NCBI GenBank assembly: GCA_046294815.1 | Contig: JBKBOJ010000004.1 | Coordinates: 1-64,000 of the forward strand | Origin: Pelomonas sp046294815 | GTDB lineage: Bacteria > Pseudomonadota > Gammaproteobacteria > Burkholderiales > Burkholderiaceae_C | Length of the DNA: 64,000 nt | Direction: 5' to 3' | Shown here: positions 25,134-33,142 of the stretch, piece after piece | Layout of the letters: each line of letters begins with the position of its first letter | How positions within the stretch are numbered: the first letter of the stretch is position 1 | The notes under the pieces: model-generated | The model's database searches: none | What the model was told of the DNA's origin: nothing | What the model saw: only the letters and a program-made list of their open reading frames with translations | Made by a program: the position numbers and the translations under genes

Positions 25134-25159
25134 GTAAGGACTGAGGTCCGCCTTGCGAC
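25134..25159 (+). promoter_or_regulatory. Candidate ECF-sigma promoter for the bufferin operon
   Basis: GTAAGG and CGAC are separated by exactly 16 bp, ending 54 bp before the bufA start. The spacing and bases resemble the GTAACC-N16-CGAA promoter described for Caulobacter SigF, which controls bufferin genes there. Its position between the divergent sigma gene and its expected target supports it; base identity is partial. Confidence 0.5.
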
Positions 25160-25213
25160 TTCCGCCTCGGCGCCGCATGATGCGCCGCTGTCAACCCAAC
25201 CCCCGGAGATCCC

Positions 25214-25480
25214 ATGAAGAACCAAGCCCTCGTGTCCTCGGCGCTGGCCGCCGCCCTGTCCCTCGGCCTGGTGGCCCACGCGCAGGCGCAGGACAAGGCC
25301 GCCAAGGAAAAGTGTTACGGCATCGCCAAGGCCGGCCAGAACGACTGCGCCTCCGCCAACGGCAGCCACTCCTGCGCCGGCCAGGCCAAGACGGACAAAG
25401 ACCCCAACGAGTGGAAGTACGTCGCCAAGGGCAGCTGCGAGAAGGAAGGCGGCTCGACCAAGCCGCCGGCCAAGAAGTAA
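25214..25480 (+). CDS. bufA: Bufferin precursor peptide (DUF2282/BufA1-type)
   Basis: An 88-residue exported precursor: signal peptide of about 25 residues (ALAAALSLGLVAHAQA), then a core with four cysteines, Cys34 (KEKCYGIAKAGQ), Cys45 (NDCAS), Cys54 (HSCAG) and Cys75 (KGSCEKEGG), followed by a Lys/Pro tail. This is the DUF2282 pattern. In characterised bufferins the cysteines are oxidised by a partner MNIO enzyme to copper-binding heterocycles and the peptide buffers copper in the periplasm. The signal peptide, four Cys and adjacent MNIO gene are seen here; the modification is inferred. A GGAG ribosome site lies 6 nt before ATG. Confidence 0.92.
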   Translation: MKNQALVSSALAAALSLGLVAHAQAQDKAAKEKCYGIAKAGQNDCASANGSHSCAGQAKTDKDPNEWKYVAKGSCEKEGGSTKPPAKK

Positions 25481-25487
25481 GCTGGCC

Positions 25488-26324
25488 TTGAAGGCGCCAG
25501 CCCCCTGCGTCGGCATCGGCTGGCGCCATGCCCATTACGACGCGCTGCTGGCCGAACGGCCGGCGCTGGGCTTCATCGAGGTCCATTCAGAAAACTTTTT
25601 CGCTGACGGCGGCATCACGCTGGCCGTGCTGGAAGCCGGCCGCGCGGCCTATGCGCTGAGCCTGCATGGCGTAGGCCTGGCGCTGGGTTCGGCCACCGGG
25701 CTGGATGTCGGCCATCTGGACAAGCTGGCGCGGCTGGTCGAGCGCATACAGCCGCGCTGGGTGTCCGACCACGCCAGCTTCGCGCGCATCGGTTCGGGCG
25801 TGCACGCCGCTGACCTGCTGCCCATCCCGTTCAACGATGAATCCTTGGCGCTGATGTGCCGGCATGTGGACCAGGTGCAGCAGCGCCTGGGCCGCGCCCT
25901 GCTGGTGGAGAACATCAGCGCCTATGTCGGCTGGGCGGGAGACACGCTGGCCGAGCCCGAGTTCTTCAACGAGCTGACGCGGCGCAGCGGCTGTGGCCTG
26001 CTGCTGGACGTGAACAACCTGGTCGTCAACGCGCGCAACGCCGGCCACGGGCCCGACACCGCGGCACGCGAGGCCATGCGCTGGGTGGACGCGATCCGGC
26101 CCGGCAGCGTCGGCGAGATTCACCTGGCGGGCCACTGCGAGCAGGACGACGGCCTGGTCATCGACGACCACGGCAGCCGCGTGCGCGACGAGGTCTGGCG
26201 GGTCTATGCCCATGCGCTGCAACGCTTCGGCCCCACGCCCACGCTGGTGGAATGGGACACGGCCGTGCCGGCGCTGGACGTGTTGCTGGCCGAGGCCCGG
26301 CGCGCCGAGGCGCTGCACGCATGA
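25488..26324 (+). CDS. bufB: MNIO/DUF692 multinuclear iron oxidase (BufB)
   Basis: A 278-residue TIM-barrel enzyme of the DUF692 family, predicted to oxidise cysteines of the bufferin precursor using two or three iron ions. Conserved blocks are visible: GIGWRHAHYDALL, FIEVHSENFF, SLHGVGLALGS, SDHASFARI, LVENISAYVGW, LLLDVNNLVVNARN, GEIHLAGHCE and TLVEWDTAVPAL; they supply the His/Asp/Glu ligands. The only start that keeps the first block is TTG, 8 bp after the bufA stop, an unusual codon that may keep its output low. It overlaps bufC by ATGA. Confidence 0.93.
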   Translation: MKAPAPCVGIGWRHAHYDALLAERPALGFIEVHSENFFADGGITLAVLEAGRAAYALSLHGVGLALGSATGLDVGHLDKLARLVERIQPRWVSDHASFARIGSGVHAADLLPIPFNDESLALMCRHVDQVQQRLGRALLVENISAYVGWAGDTLAEPEFFNELTRRSGCGLLLDVNNLVVNARNAGHGPDTAAREAMRWVDAIRPGSVGEIHLAGHCEQDDGLVIDDHGSRVRDEVWRVYAHALQRFGPTPTLVEWDTAVPALDVLLAEARRAEALHA

Positions 26325-27019
26325 AGGCACAGCAGCAGGCCTTCGTCGATGCGCTGCTCGGGCGCGGCGAGCCGCCCGCGGGGCTGAGCGGCAGCGCGCG
26401 CGGCCTGGCCGCCTACCGCAACAACCTGCGTGCACTGTCCGCCCAGGCGCTGGCCGTGGCCTACCCACGGCTGCGCGAGGCGCTGGGCGAGGACGACTTC
26501 GCTGCGCTGGCCTGGAGCTTTTGGCGCCTGCACCCGCCCGCCAGTGGCGATCTGGGCGAGTGGGGCGGCGCGCTGGCGAGTTTTCTGATCGAGCGTGCCG
26601 GCGAGGACTCCGGCCTGCCGGATCTGGCGCGGCTGGACTGGGCCACGCACTGCGCCGAGCGCGCGGCCGACGCCGAACTGGATGTGGCCTCGCTGGACCT
26701 GCTGGCCACCCAGGCGCCCGAGGCCTTGTGGCTGCAGCTGCGGCCCGGCGTGACACTGCTGCATCAGCGCGACGGGCCGCTGCTGGTCTGGCGGCAGGGC
26801 TGGCGGGGTCAGTCGCAGCCGCTGGCGGCCGGCGATGCTGCATTCATGCGTGCCGTGCTGGACGGTGACAGCCTGGCCGGCGCACTCGCGCGGGCCGACG
26901 CCGTGAAAGGTTTGGGTCGTGAAGCCGACTTTGACTTCAGCGCCTGGCTGCAAGCCGCGCTGCGGAACGCCTGGCTGCAAGCCGCCAGGCCGGCACCGCC
27001 TCCTCACACGCAACCCTAG
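26321..27019 (+). CDS. bufC: DUF2063-domain protein (BufC), partner of the MNIO enzyme
   Basis: A 232-residue protein of the DUF2063 family. The N-terminal helical domain (QQAFVDALLGR; GLAAYRNNLRALSAQALAVAYP; FAALAWSFWRLHPP) is the conserved part, and a smaller C-terminal domain follows. In MNIO systems this protein pairs with the oxidase and helps recognise the precursor's leader. Coupled translation with bufB (ATGA) agrees. The very end is Pro/Ala-rich and may be disordered. Confidence 0.9.
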   Translation: MKAQQQAFVDALLGRGEPPAGLSGSARGLAAYRNNLRALSAQALAVAYPRLREALGEDDFAALAWSFWRLHPPASGDLGEWGGALASFLIERAGEDSGLPDLARLDWATHCAERAADAELDVASLDLLATQAPEALWLQLRPGVTLLHQRDGPLLVWRQGWRGQSQPLAAGDAAFMRAVLDGDSLAGALARADAVKGLGREADFDFSAWLQAALRNAWLQAARPAPPPHTQP

Positions 27020-27023
27020 TCCT

Positions 27024-27506
27024 ATGCCATCACTTCTCAGTCTCGCGCTGCGCAGCGCCACCGACCCCGGCCTCACACCGTCGCGGCTGCCGGCCACGCT
27101 GCAAGGCCTGGCCATCCACGCGCAGTCACTGGCGCTGCTGGCCGCGCGGCTTTACCTGGCGCAGGTGTTCTTTCTGTCCGGCCTCACCAAGCTGCGCGAC
27201 TGGTCGTCGACGCTCGCGCTGTTCCACGACGTCTACCAGGTGCCGCTGCTGCCGCCCACGCTGGCCGCCTATCTCGGCACCGGCGGCGAGCTGGTGCTGC
27301 CCGTGCTGCTGGTGTTGGGCCTGGCCGGCCGCTTTGCCGGCGCGGGCCTGTTTGTCGTGAACCTGATGGCGGTGCTGTCGCTGAGCGCCGACGACCTATC
27401 GCCCGCCGCGCTGGCGCAGCACCAGTTGTGGGGCGTGCTGGCGCTGATCGTCGTGCTGTGGGGCGCGGGTCGCTGGTCGCTGGACCGGCTTATTCGCGTG
27501 GCCTGA
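27024..27506 (+). CDS. DoxX-family membrane protein (BufD-like)
   Basis: A 160-residue integral membrane protein with four predicted helices. The DoxX block LAARLYLAQVFFLSGLTKLRDW starts at about residue 38, GTGGELVLPVLLVLGLAGRFAG and VNLMAVLSL follow, and HQLWGVLALIVVLWGAGRWSL closes it. DoxX genes close many bufferin operons; their role is unproven, with redox coupling at the quinone pool suggested. It starts 4 bp after bufC. Its last 17 bp overlap the 3' end of convergent tolA. Confidence 0.88.
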   Translation: MPSLLSLALRSATDPGLTPSRLPATLQGLAIHAQSLALLAARLYLAQVFFLSGLTKLRDWSSTLALFHDVYQVPLLPPTLAAYLGTGGELVLPVLLVLGLAGRFAGAGLFVVNLMAVLSLSADDLSPAALAQHQLWGVLALIVVLWGAGRWSLDRLIRVA

Positions 27507-28326
27507 AGTTCATCACGATGACTGGCGGCACGCGGCCGTCAACGTCGCGCGGCAGGCTCTCGGCCTTCTCGATGGCACGCAGCACGGCGCGGTCCCAGTC
27601 GGGGTCGCTGCTGGGCTTGAGCAGCTTGGCGTTGAGGATGAGGCCGGTCGGGCTCAGCGTCACCTGTACCTCGGCCGTCGGGTTGGCGGCGCCTTGCTCG
27701 GCATAGATGATGAGCGGGCGGATCTTGGCCTTGATGCGGCCCGCATAGCCGGCCGACGGCGCGGCGTTCTGCAGCGCATTGCCGGTGGCGCCGGGCGCGC
27801 CGGCGGCCCCGGCCAGGCCTTGAATGCGGCGCAGTTGTTGCTGGCGCAAGGCCTCGCGGCGGGCTTCGGCCTCCTTGGCTTCCTTTGCTTCCTGGGCTGC
27901 GGCCTTCTCCTTGGCGGCCTTGTCCTTGGCAGCCTGCTCGCGGGCTTGCTTGTCCTTCTCGGCCTTCTCCTTGGCGGCCTTGGCTTCGCGTTCCTGGCGG
28001 GCCTTTTCTTCTTTTTGCTTCTTGGCCTTTGCGATGGCCAACTCCGCCTCGCGCTGCTCGGCGGCCTCTTCCTCGGCGGCGCGTTGCTGGGCCTTGGGAT
28101 CGGGGCGTGGTGCCTGGGGCTCAGGCTCGGGCGGCGCTTCCTCGCGCGGTGCGGCCACCTGCGGCACGGACGCCCACAGCTCCGCCTCGAAGGCGGGCGA
28201 GGCGTCGCTGCGCCAGTTCAGGCCGTAGGTCAGCGCGGCGATCAGCAGCCCGTGGGCCAACAGCGCCAGCACCACGCCGCGGCCCATGCCGACCGCCTCG
28301 GGGGGACGCAGGACCGCGCTGGACAT
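27490..28326 (-). CDS. tolA: TolA, envelope-spanning Tol-Pal protein
   Basis: A 278-residue bitopic protein: a membrane helix at about 16-36 (GVVLALLAHGLLIAALTYGL) anchors it in the inner membrane. A Pro-rich and then Ala/Lys/Glu-rich helical rod (about 60-175, many KAAKEKAEKDK-like repeats) spans the periplasm. The C-terminal TonB/TolA domain (YAGRIKAKIRPLIIYAEQ; AEVQVTLSPTGLILNAKLLK) binds TolB/Pal and porins. It uses the proton force through TolQR to keep the outer membrane invaginated during division. It overlaps tolR by ATGA. No tolB or pal follows. Confidence 0.93.
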   Translation of the reverse strand: MSSAVLRPPEAVGMGRGVVLALLAHGLLIAALTYGLNWRSDASPAFEAELWASVPQVAAPREEAPPEPEPQAPRPDPKAQQRAAEEEAAEQREAELAIAKAKKQKEEKARQEREAKAAKEKAEKDKQAREQAAKDKAAKEKAAAQEAKEAKEAEARREALRQQQLRRIQGLAGAAGAPGATGNALQNAAPSAGYAGRIKAKIRPLIIYAEQGAANPTAEVQVTLSPTGLILNAKLLKPSSDPDWDRAVLRAIEKAESLPRDVDGRVPPVIVMNFRPRE

Positions 28327-28763
28327 CAGTTGGACGCGGCGCCGCTCTTCACGGCCAGGCCCACGCGCTGGATGCCGGCACGCTGCAGCGTGTCCATGAC
28401 CTGAACGACGGCCTCGTACTTGACGTTCTTGTCGGCGGAGATGACGACCGGGCTGTTGGCGTCCTTGCCTTGCGCTTGCTTGACACGCTCGGCCAACCGA
28501 TTGACCGGGATGCTCTCGGCCTCCAGCTGATCCACCTTGATCTTCAGCCGCTCGTCGGTGCCGACGATGATCTGAATGACGTGCTCGGGCTGCTGCTTGC
28601 TCTTGCCCACGCTGGGCAGGTCCACCACACCGGTGGTGATCAGCGGCGCGCTGACCATGAAGATGATGAGCAGCACCAGCATCACGTCGATGAACGGCAC
28701 CATGTTGATCTCGTTCATCGTGCGGCGCCGGCGGCCGCCTCCGCGCGCGTTGACGGCAGCCAT
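28326..28763 (-). CDS. tolR: TolR/ExbD-family proton-channel subunit
   Basis: A 145-residue protein with a short basic N-terminus (GGGRRRR), one membrane helix at about residues 18-40 (NMVPFIDVMLVLLIIFMVSA) containing the conserved Asp needed for proton flow, and a periplasmic ExbD domain ending VVQVMDTLQRAGIQRVGLAV. The start ATG overlaps the tolQ stop (TAATG). It works with TolQ to energise TolA. Confidence 0.95.
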   Translation of the reverse strand: MAAVNARGGGRRRRTMNEINMVPFIDVMLVLLIIFMVSAPLITTGVVDLPSVGKSKQQPEHVIQIIVGTDERLKIKVDQLEAESIPVNRLAERVKQAQGKDANSPVVISADKNVKYEAVVQVMDTLQRAGIQRVGLAVKSGAASN

Positions 28764-29437
28764 TACTGTTGGGTGGCGTTGCGTTGCAGGATGTTGGAGA
28801 ACTCCTCGATGAAGGTCTCCAGCGTGATGGCCGTGCGGTCGATCTGGCGCGCGAAGCGGTTGTAGGCCAGCACGGCCGGGATGGCGGCGAACAGGCCGAT
28901 GGCCGTCGCCACCAAGGCCTCGGCGATGCCGGGCGCGACGGTCGCTAGCGTCACCTGCTGCAGGTTGGACAGGCCGACGAAGGCATGCATGATGCCCCAA
29001 ATGGTGCCGAACAGGCCCACATAGGGCGACACCGAGCCGACCGAGGCGAGGAAGGACAGGTTGTGCTCCATCGCGTCGAGCTCGCGCTGGAAGCTGGCGC
29101 GCATCGCACGGCGGGCACCGTCCAGCAGCGCGCCGGAGTCGGTCACGCGCTTCTCGCGCAGCTTCAGGAACTCGCGCATGCCGGACGCGAAGATGCGCTC
29201 CAGCGGCGCGCCGTCTTGGCGGTTGCCGACGGCATGGTAGAGGTCATTGAGGTTCTTGCCGCTCCAGAACTCGGCCTCGAAAGCGTCGTTGCGGCGTTTG
29301 ACCTGGCCCAGGCCGATGAGCTTGCCGAAGATGACGCTCCAACTCGCGAGCGAGACGAGCAGCAGGCCGGCGATGACGAGCTGCACCGCGAGGCTCGCGT
29401 GCATGATCAGGGAGACGATGGAGAGGTCTTGGTTCAT
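28763..29437 (-). CDS. tolQ: TolQ proton-channel protein
   Basis: A 224-residue, three-helix MotA/TolQ/ExbB family protein. The first helix is at about 18-38. The conserved pair lies in LSFLASVGSVSPYVGLFGTI and PGIAEALVATAIGLFAAIPA, which with TolR Asp form the proton path. It precedes tolR and tolA in the usual order and shares ATGA with ybgC upstream. Confidence 0.96.
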   Translation of the reverse strand: MNQDLSIVSLIMHASLAVQLVIAGLLLVSLASWSVIFGKLIGLGQVKRRNDAFEAEFWSGKNLNDLYHAVGNRQDGAPLERIFASGMREFLKLREKRVTDSGALLDGARRAMRASFQRELDAMEHNLSFLASVGSVSPYVGLFGTIWGIMHAFVGLSNLQQVTLATVAPGIAEALVATAIGLFAAIPAVLAYNRFARQIDRTAITLETFIEEFSNILQRNATQQ

Positions 29438-29832
29438 GCTGAGGTGATCGCTGCAACGACGTTGTCGGGCAGTCGGTGGGGTTTCAGGTCCTGGGCGCGC
29501 ACGCAGCCGATGCGGATCTCGCCCTCGCAGAGCAGCGTGTTGCCGCGCAGCGCGCGCTGCTGCACCACCAGGCTAGCGCGGCCGGCGGCCTGGGGCTCGA
29601 CGGTGATGGTGAGCCAGTCGTCCAGCCGTGCTGGCGCCAGGTAGCGCAGGCTGGTGGCCGCGACGACGAAGATGACGCCGCTGTCCTCGCGCAGCCGCTG
29701 CTGCTCGATGCCGGCCGCGCGCAGCCACTCGGTGCGGGCGCGTTCGAAGAACTTCAGGTAGTTGGCATAGAACACGATGCCGCCGGCATCGGTGTCTTCC
29801 CAATACACCCGGACGGGGTGGGCGAAGCTCAC
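29434..29832 (-). CDS. ybgC: Acyl-CoA thioesterase of the tol-pal operon
   Basis: A 132-residue hotdog-fold thioesterase. YWEDTDAGGIVFYANYLKFF contains the active-site Asp and Tyr of the YbgC/4HBT family, and RTEWLRAAGI follows as expected. It hydrolyses acyl-CoA or acyl-ACP and may touch phospholipid metabolism at the septum. The start is GTG overlapping the upstream aminotransferase stop (GTGA). It is the standard first gene of tol operons. Confidence 0.94.
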   Translation of the reverse strand: MSFAHPVRVYWEDTDAGGIVFYANYLKFFERARTEWLRAAGIEQQRLREDSGVIFVVAATSLRYLAPARLDDWLTITVEPQAAGRASLVVQQRALRGNTLLCEGEIRIGCVRAQDLKPHRLPDNVVAAITSA

Positions 29833-31007
29833 TTCAAGACCTCCCGCAGCCGAGCGACGGCTTCGTGCAGGTCGTCCATGGACGAGGCGAAGGACAGCCG
29901 CATCCAGCGCTGTGGGTCGCTCACGCCGAAGTCGCGGCCGGGCGTCAGCGCGACCTGGGCGGTCTGGAGCAGCTCATGGGCGAAGGCCCAGCTGTCGGCG
30001 TGCAAGCGCGAGATGTCCATCCAGGCGTAGAAGGCGCCGTCGGGCACGACCGGCACGGCCAGGCCCAGGTCGTTGAGTGCCGGCACGATGAAGTCGCGGC
30101 GCTCGCGCAGCACGGCGCGGCGGCGCTCGAACTCCGCGAGGGATGCGGGCTCGAAGCAGGCCAGCGCCGCCAGCTGCGACAGCGTGGACGGGCAAATGTA
30201 GAGGTTCTGCGCCAAGCGCTCCACCGCCGGCACGAGGGCAGGGGGCAGCACCAGCCAGCCCAGCCGCCAGCCGGTCATGCCGAAGTACTTGGAGAAGCTG
30301 TTGACCGAGACGATGTCCTCACCCAGCGCCAGCGCGGTGTGACCGTAGCGCGCGTCGTAGCTCAACGGCAGGTAGATCTCGTCCACCACCGTGACGCCGC
30401 CGCGCTCGCGCACGAAGCTGGCGATCGTCGCCAGCACCTCGGGCGCGATGGATGTGCCCGTGGGGTTGCTGGGCGAGGCCAGCAGCACGCCGCGCGTGGC
30501 CGCGGTCCAGGCCTCGCGCACCTGGACGGCGTCGAGCTGAAAGCGCTCCGCCGCCGTGGTCGGCAGCAGGCGCGGCGTGGCGTCGGCGGCCGTCACGAAG
30601 TGGCGGTTGCAGGGGTAGCAGGGATCGGGCATCAGCACCTCGTCGCCACGCTCGAAGAGGGCGAGGCAGGCGAGCTGCAGACCGGCCGAGGCGCCGGCAG
30701 TGATGGCAATGCGCTCGGGGACGACGGCCAGGCCGTAGCGCTGGCCATACCAGCGCGAGATGGCCTCGCGCAGCGCCGGCAGGCCCAGCGCGTCGGTGTA
30801 GGGGGCGGCGCCCTGGGCGATGTGGGTCACGGCCTCGCGCACGGCCGGCGCGGCGCCGAAGTCGGGCTCGCCGATGTTGAGCCGGATCATGCGCCGCCCG
30901 CCCTGGGCGGGGTCGCACAAGGGACCGGCCGCAAGCTGCGCCGCAGCCTTGGCCAGTTCCATCACGTAGAAGGGCTCGATGCGGTCGAGCCGGCTCGCCA
31001 GTCTCAT
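29829..31007 (-). CDS. PLP-dependent class I aminotransferase
   Basis: A 392-residue fold-type I aminotransferase. Family blocks are LNIGEPDFGAAPAV, APYTDALGLPALREAISRWY, DPCYPCNRHFV, SPSNPTGTSIAP, DEIYLPLSYD and SVNSFSKYFGMTGWRLGW, where the Lys of SFSKYF should hold pyridoxal phosphate. The Arg for the substrate carboxylate is in RWMRLSFASS. The substrate cannot be fixed; it is near aspartate/alanine-type enzymes. The start MRLASRLDRIEPFYVM is standard; a longer open frame runs into nusB. It sits between nusB and ybgC. Confidence 0.88.
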   Translation of the reverse strand: MRLASRLDRIEPFYVMELAKAAAQLAAGPLCDPAQGGRRMIRLNIGEPDFGAAPAVREAVTHIAQGAAPYTDALGLPALREAISRWYGQRYGLAVVPERIAITAGASAGLQLACLALFERGDEVLMPDPCYPCNRHFVTAADATPRLLPTTAAERFQLDAVQVREAWTAATRGVLLASPSNPTGTSIAPEVLATIASFVRERGGVTVVDEIYLPLSYDARYGHTALALGEDIVSVNSFSKYFGMTGWRLGWLVLPPALVPAVERLAQNLYICPSTLSQLAALACFEPASLAEFERRRAVLRERRDFIVPALNDLGLAVPVVPDGAFYAWMDISRLHADSWAFAHELLQTAQVALTPGRDFGVSDPQRWMRLSFASSMDDLHEAVARLREVLK

Positions 31008-31017
31008 CGGCCCTGCA

Positions 31018-31509
31018 TCAACGCTTCGCGGCGACCTCGAGTGGGCGCAGATCGACGGCCGCCTTGTCCAGTACGCCATTGACGTACTTGTGACCATCCG
31101 TGCCGCCGAAGGATTTGGCCAGTTCGACGGCCTCGTTGATGGCGACCTTGTAGGGGATGTCCAGGCAGTGCTTGAGCTCGTAAGCGCCAATCATCAGGAT
31201 GGCGTGCTCGATGGGCGACAGCTCGGTGGTCTTGCGGTCCACGTGGCGGGCCAGGATGGCATCCAGGTCAGCGGCCTCGTGCACGCAGCCGCCCAACAGC
31301 GCCTCGTAGTGCTTGAGGTCCAGCTTGGCATAGCCCTCCTGCTCGCGGCCCAATGCGACGATGGCGCCGATGTCCTCGCCGGTCAGCAGCCACTGGTAGA
31401 GGCCTTGCAGCGCGGCCTCGCGCGAGCGACGGCGCGCCGATTTGACGGGGGCCTTCTTGCCGGCCGGCTTGGTGACCGTCTTCGGGGAGGTCTTCTGCGG
31501 TGCGTTCAC
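31018..31509 (-). CDS. nusB: Transcription antitermination factor NusB
   Basis: A 163-residue all-helical protein that binds boxA RNA with NusE (S10) for rRNA antitermination. A basic, likely disordered N-terminus (KTVTKPAGKKAPVKSARRR) is followed by REAALQGLYQWLLTG, LSPIEHAILMIGAYEL and VAINEAVELAKSFGGTDGHK with YVNGVLDKAA. The start is GTG within the ribH stop (GTGA), indicating coupling. ribH-nusB is a widespread pair. Confidence 0.96.
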   Translation of the reverse strand: MNAPQKTSPKTVTKPAGKKAPVKSARRRSREAALQGLYQWLLTGEDIGAIVALGREQEGYAKLDLKHYEALLGGCVHEAADLDAILARHVDRKTTELSPIEHAILMIGAYELKHCLDIPYKVAINEAVELAKSFGGTDGHKYVNGVLDKAAVDLRPLEVAAKR

Positions 31510-31979
31510 TCGATCTCTTTCAGCAAGTTGGCCATCTCGACGGCCACGCGGGCGGCATCGCGGCCCTTGGTTTCGGCGCGGGCCCAAGCCTGGGCCTCGT
31601 TCTCGACGGTCAGGATGGCGTTGGCAATCGGGATGCCATGGTCCAGGCCGACGCGGGTCACGGCCGCGCCGCTCTCGTTGGCGACCAGCTCGAAGTGGTA
31701 GGTTTCGCCGCGGATGATGCAGCCCAGCGCGATCAGGGCGTCGTAATCGTTGGTCTCGGCCAGCGCTTGCAGTGCCAGCGGCACCTCCAGCGCGCCGGGC
31801 ACGGTCACGTGGCGAATGCCTTCGGGCGGCACACCCAGCACCGACAACTCGGCCAGGCAGGCGCTGGCGAGCGAGGAGGTGATGGCGTCGTTGAAGCGCG
31901 CCTGGACGATGGCGACGGTCAGCTTGCTGCCGTCGAGTGCGCCCTCGAAACTGGGCTGGCCTTGTTCTGAGACTTGCAT
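31506..31979 (-). CDS. ribH: 6,7-dimethyl-8-ribityllumazine synthase
   Basis: A 157-residue lumazine synthase, which condenses the ribityl-pyrimidine with dihydroxybutanone phosphate to give the riboflavin precursor. Characteristic blocks are VAIVQARFNDAITSSL, VPGALEVPLALQALAE, ALGCIIRGETYHFE, and GLDHGIPIANAILTVE with the active-site His. It starts 16 bp after ribBA and overlaps nusB. Confidence 0.96.
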   Translation of the reverse strand: MQVSEQGQPSFEGALDGSKLTVAIVQARFNDAITSSLASACLAELSVLGVPPEGIRHVTVPGALEVPLALQALAETNDYDALIALGCIIRGETYHFELVANESGAAVTRVGLDHGIPIANAILTVENEAQAWARAETKGRDAARVAVEMANLLKEIE

Positions 31980-31995
31980 CGCGTGCCTTTCGGGG

Positions 31996-33093
31996 TCAGC
32001 AGTGGGGGGCGGGAAGGAAACCCGTGACCTCCAGGCCATAGCCGGTCATGCTGGGCATGCGGCGCGGGCTGCCCAGCAGCTTCATGCGGTGCACACCCAG
32101 CGCCTTCAGGATCTGTGCACCGACACCATAGGTGCGCAGGTCCATCGCGCCCCTGGCCGGCGGGGTGGGTGTCTCGGTCCGCACCCGGGCCAGCAGGGCG
32201 GCGGCATCCTCGCCACAGTTCAGCAGCACGGCCACGCCGGCCGGGCTGGCCTGGATGGCGGCCAGCGCGGCGGGCAGGCCCCAGGAGTGGCCACAGGCAC
32301 CAGCCTCCAGCAGATCCAGCACCGACAGCGGCTCGTGCACCCGCACAAGCACCTCGTCTTGCGAGTTCCAGTGGCCGTGGGCGAGCGCCAGATGGGTGCC
32401 GCCGGTGCGGTCGGTGAACACGCGGCAGGCAAACTCGCCCTGGGCCGTCACCATGCGGCGCTCGGCCACCTGCTGGATCAGGCTCTCGTGGCGGCTGCGG
32501 TATTCGATGAGGTCGGCGATGGTGCCGATCTTGAGGCCATGCTCGGCGGCGAAGATCTCCAGGTCGGGCAGCCGCGCCATGCTGCCATCGTCCTTCATGA
32601 TCTCGCAGATGACCGATGTGGCCGACAGGCCGGCCATGCGGGCCAGGTCGCAGCCGGCCTCGGTATGGCCGGCGCGCATCAGCACGCCCCCATCCTGGGC
32701 CTGCAGCGGGAAGATGTGGCCGGGCTGAACCAGGTCACTGGGCTTGGCGTCCGGCGCCACGGCTGCCTGCACGGTGCGGGCGCGGTCGGCGGCAGAGATG
32801 CCTGTCGTGACGCCGGTGGCGGCCTCGATGGACACCGTGAACGCCGTGCCGTGCTGGGTGCCGTTGCGGCGCGTCATGAGCGGCAGTTGCAGGCGTTCGC
32901 AATGCTCGCGGGTCAGCGTCAGGCAGATCAGGCCGCGGCCATGCTTGGCCATGAAGTTAATGGCCTCGGGCGTGACGAGGTCGGCGGCGAGCACGAGGTC
33001 GCCTTCGTTCTCGCGGTCCTCCTCATCGACGAGGATGACCATGCGACCGGCCGCCAGCTCGGCCACCAGCTCTGGAATGGGGGAGATGGGCAT
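31996..33093 (-). CDS. ribBA: 3,4-dihydroxy-2-butanone-4-phosphate synthase with degenerate GTP cyclohydrolase II domain
   Basis: A 365-residue two-domain protein. The N-terminal RibB domain (about 1-200) is intact: ILVDEEDRENEGDLVLAA holds the metal-binding Glu and acidic loop, and MRAGHTEAGCDLARMAGL the His. The C-terminal domain resembles GTP cyclohydrolase II but lacks the zinc site: where the family has a Cys shortly after VRVH and then a CDCG motif, this protein reads VRVHEPLSVLDLLEAG with no CxC. It should therefore make only the butanone phosphate, with GTP opening done by a separate RibA elsewhere. It lies between ribD and ribH; no ribE lies between them. Confidence 0.92.
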   Translation of the reverse strand: MPISPIPELVAELAAGRMVILVDEEDRENEGDLVLAADLVTPEAINFMAKHGRGLICLTLTREHCERLQLPLMTRRNGTQHGTAFTVSIEAATGVTTGISAADRARTVQAAVAPDAKPSDLVQPGHIFPLQAQDGGVLMRAGHTEAGCDLARMAGLSATSVICEIMKDDGSMARLPDLEIFAAEHGLKIGTIADLIEYRSRHESLIQQVAERRMVTAQGEFACRVFTDRTGGTHLALAHGHWNSQDEVLVRVHEPLSVLDLLEAGACGHSWGLPAALAAIQASPAGVAVLLNCGEDAAALLARVRTETPTPPARGAMDLRTYGVGAQILKALGVHRMKLLGSPRRMPSMTGYGLEVTGFLPAPHC

Positions 33094-33117
33094 AGCCCAC
33101 GATTGTAGGTGGCGACC

Positions 33118-33142
33118 CTAGGAGTCTGTCGGGCTTTGGGTC
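33118..33142. repeat. Palindromic intergenic repeat, single arm (copy A)
   Basis: TAGGAGTCTGTCGGGCTTTG and the following GGTC match the arms of the two paired copies at 52598-52655 and 55861-55982 with one change (T for C in the GAGCC block). Here only one arm is present. It reads antisense through the end of ribD and supplies its TAG stop. Confidence 0.7.
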
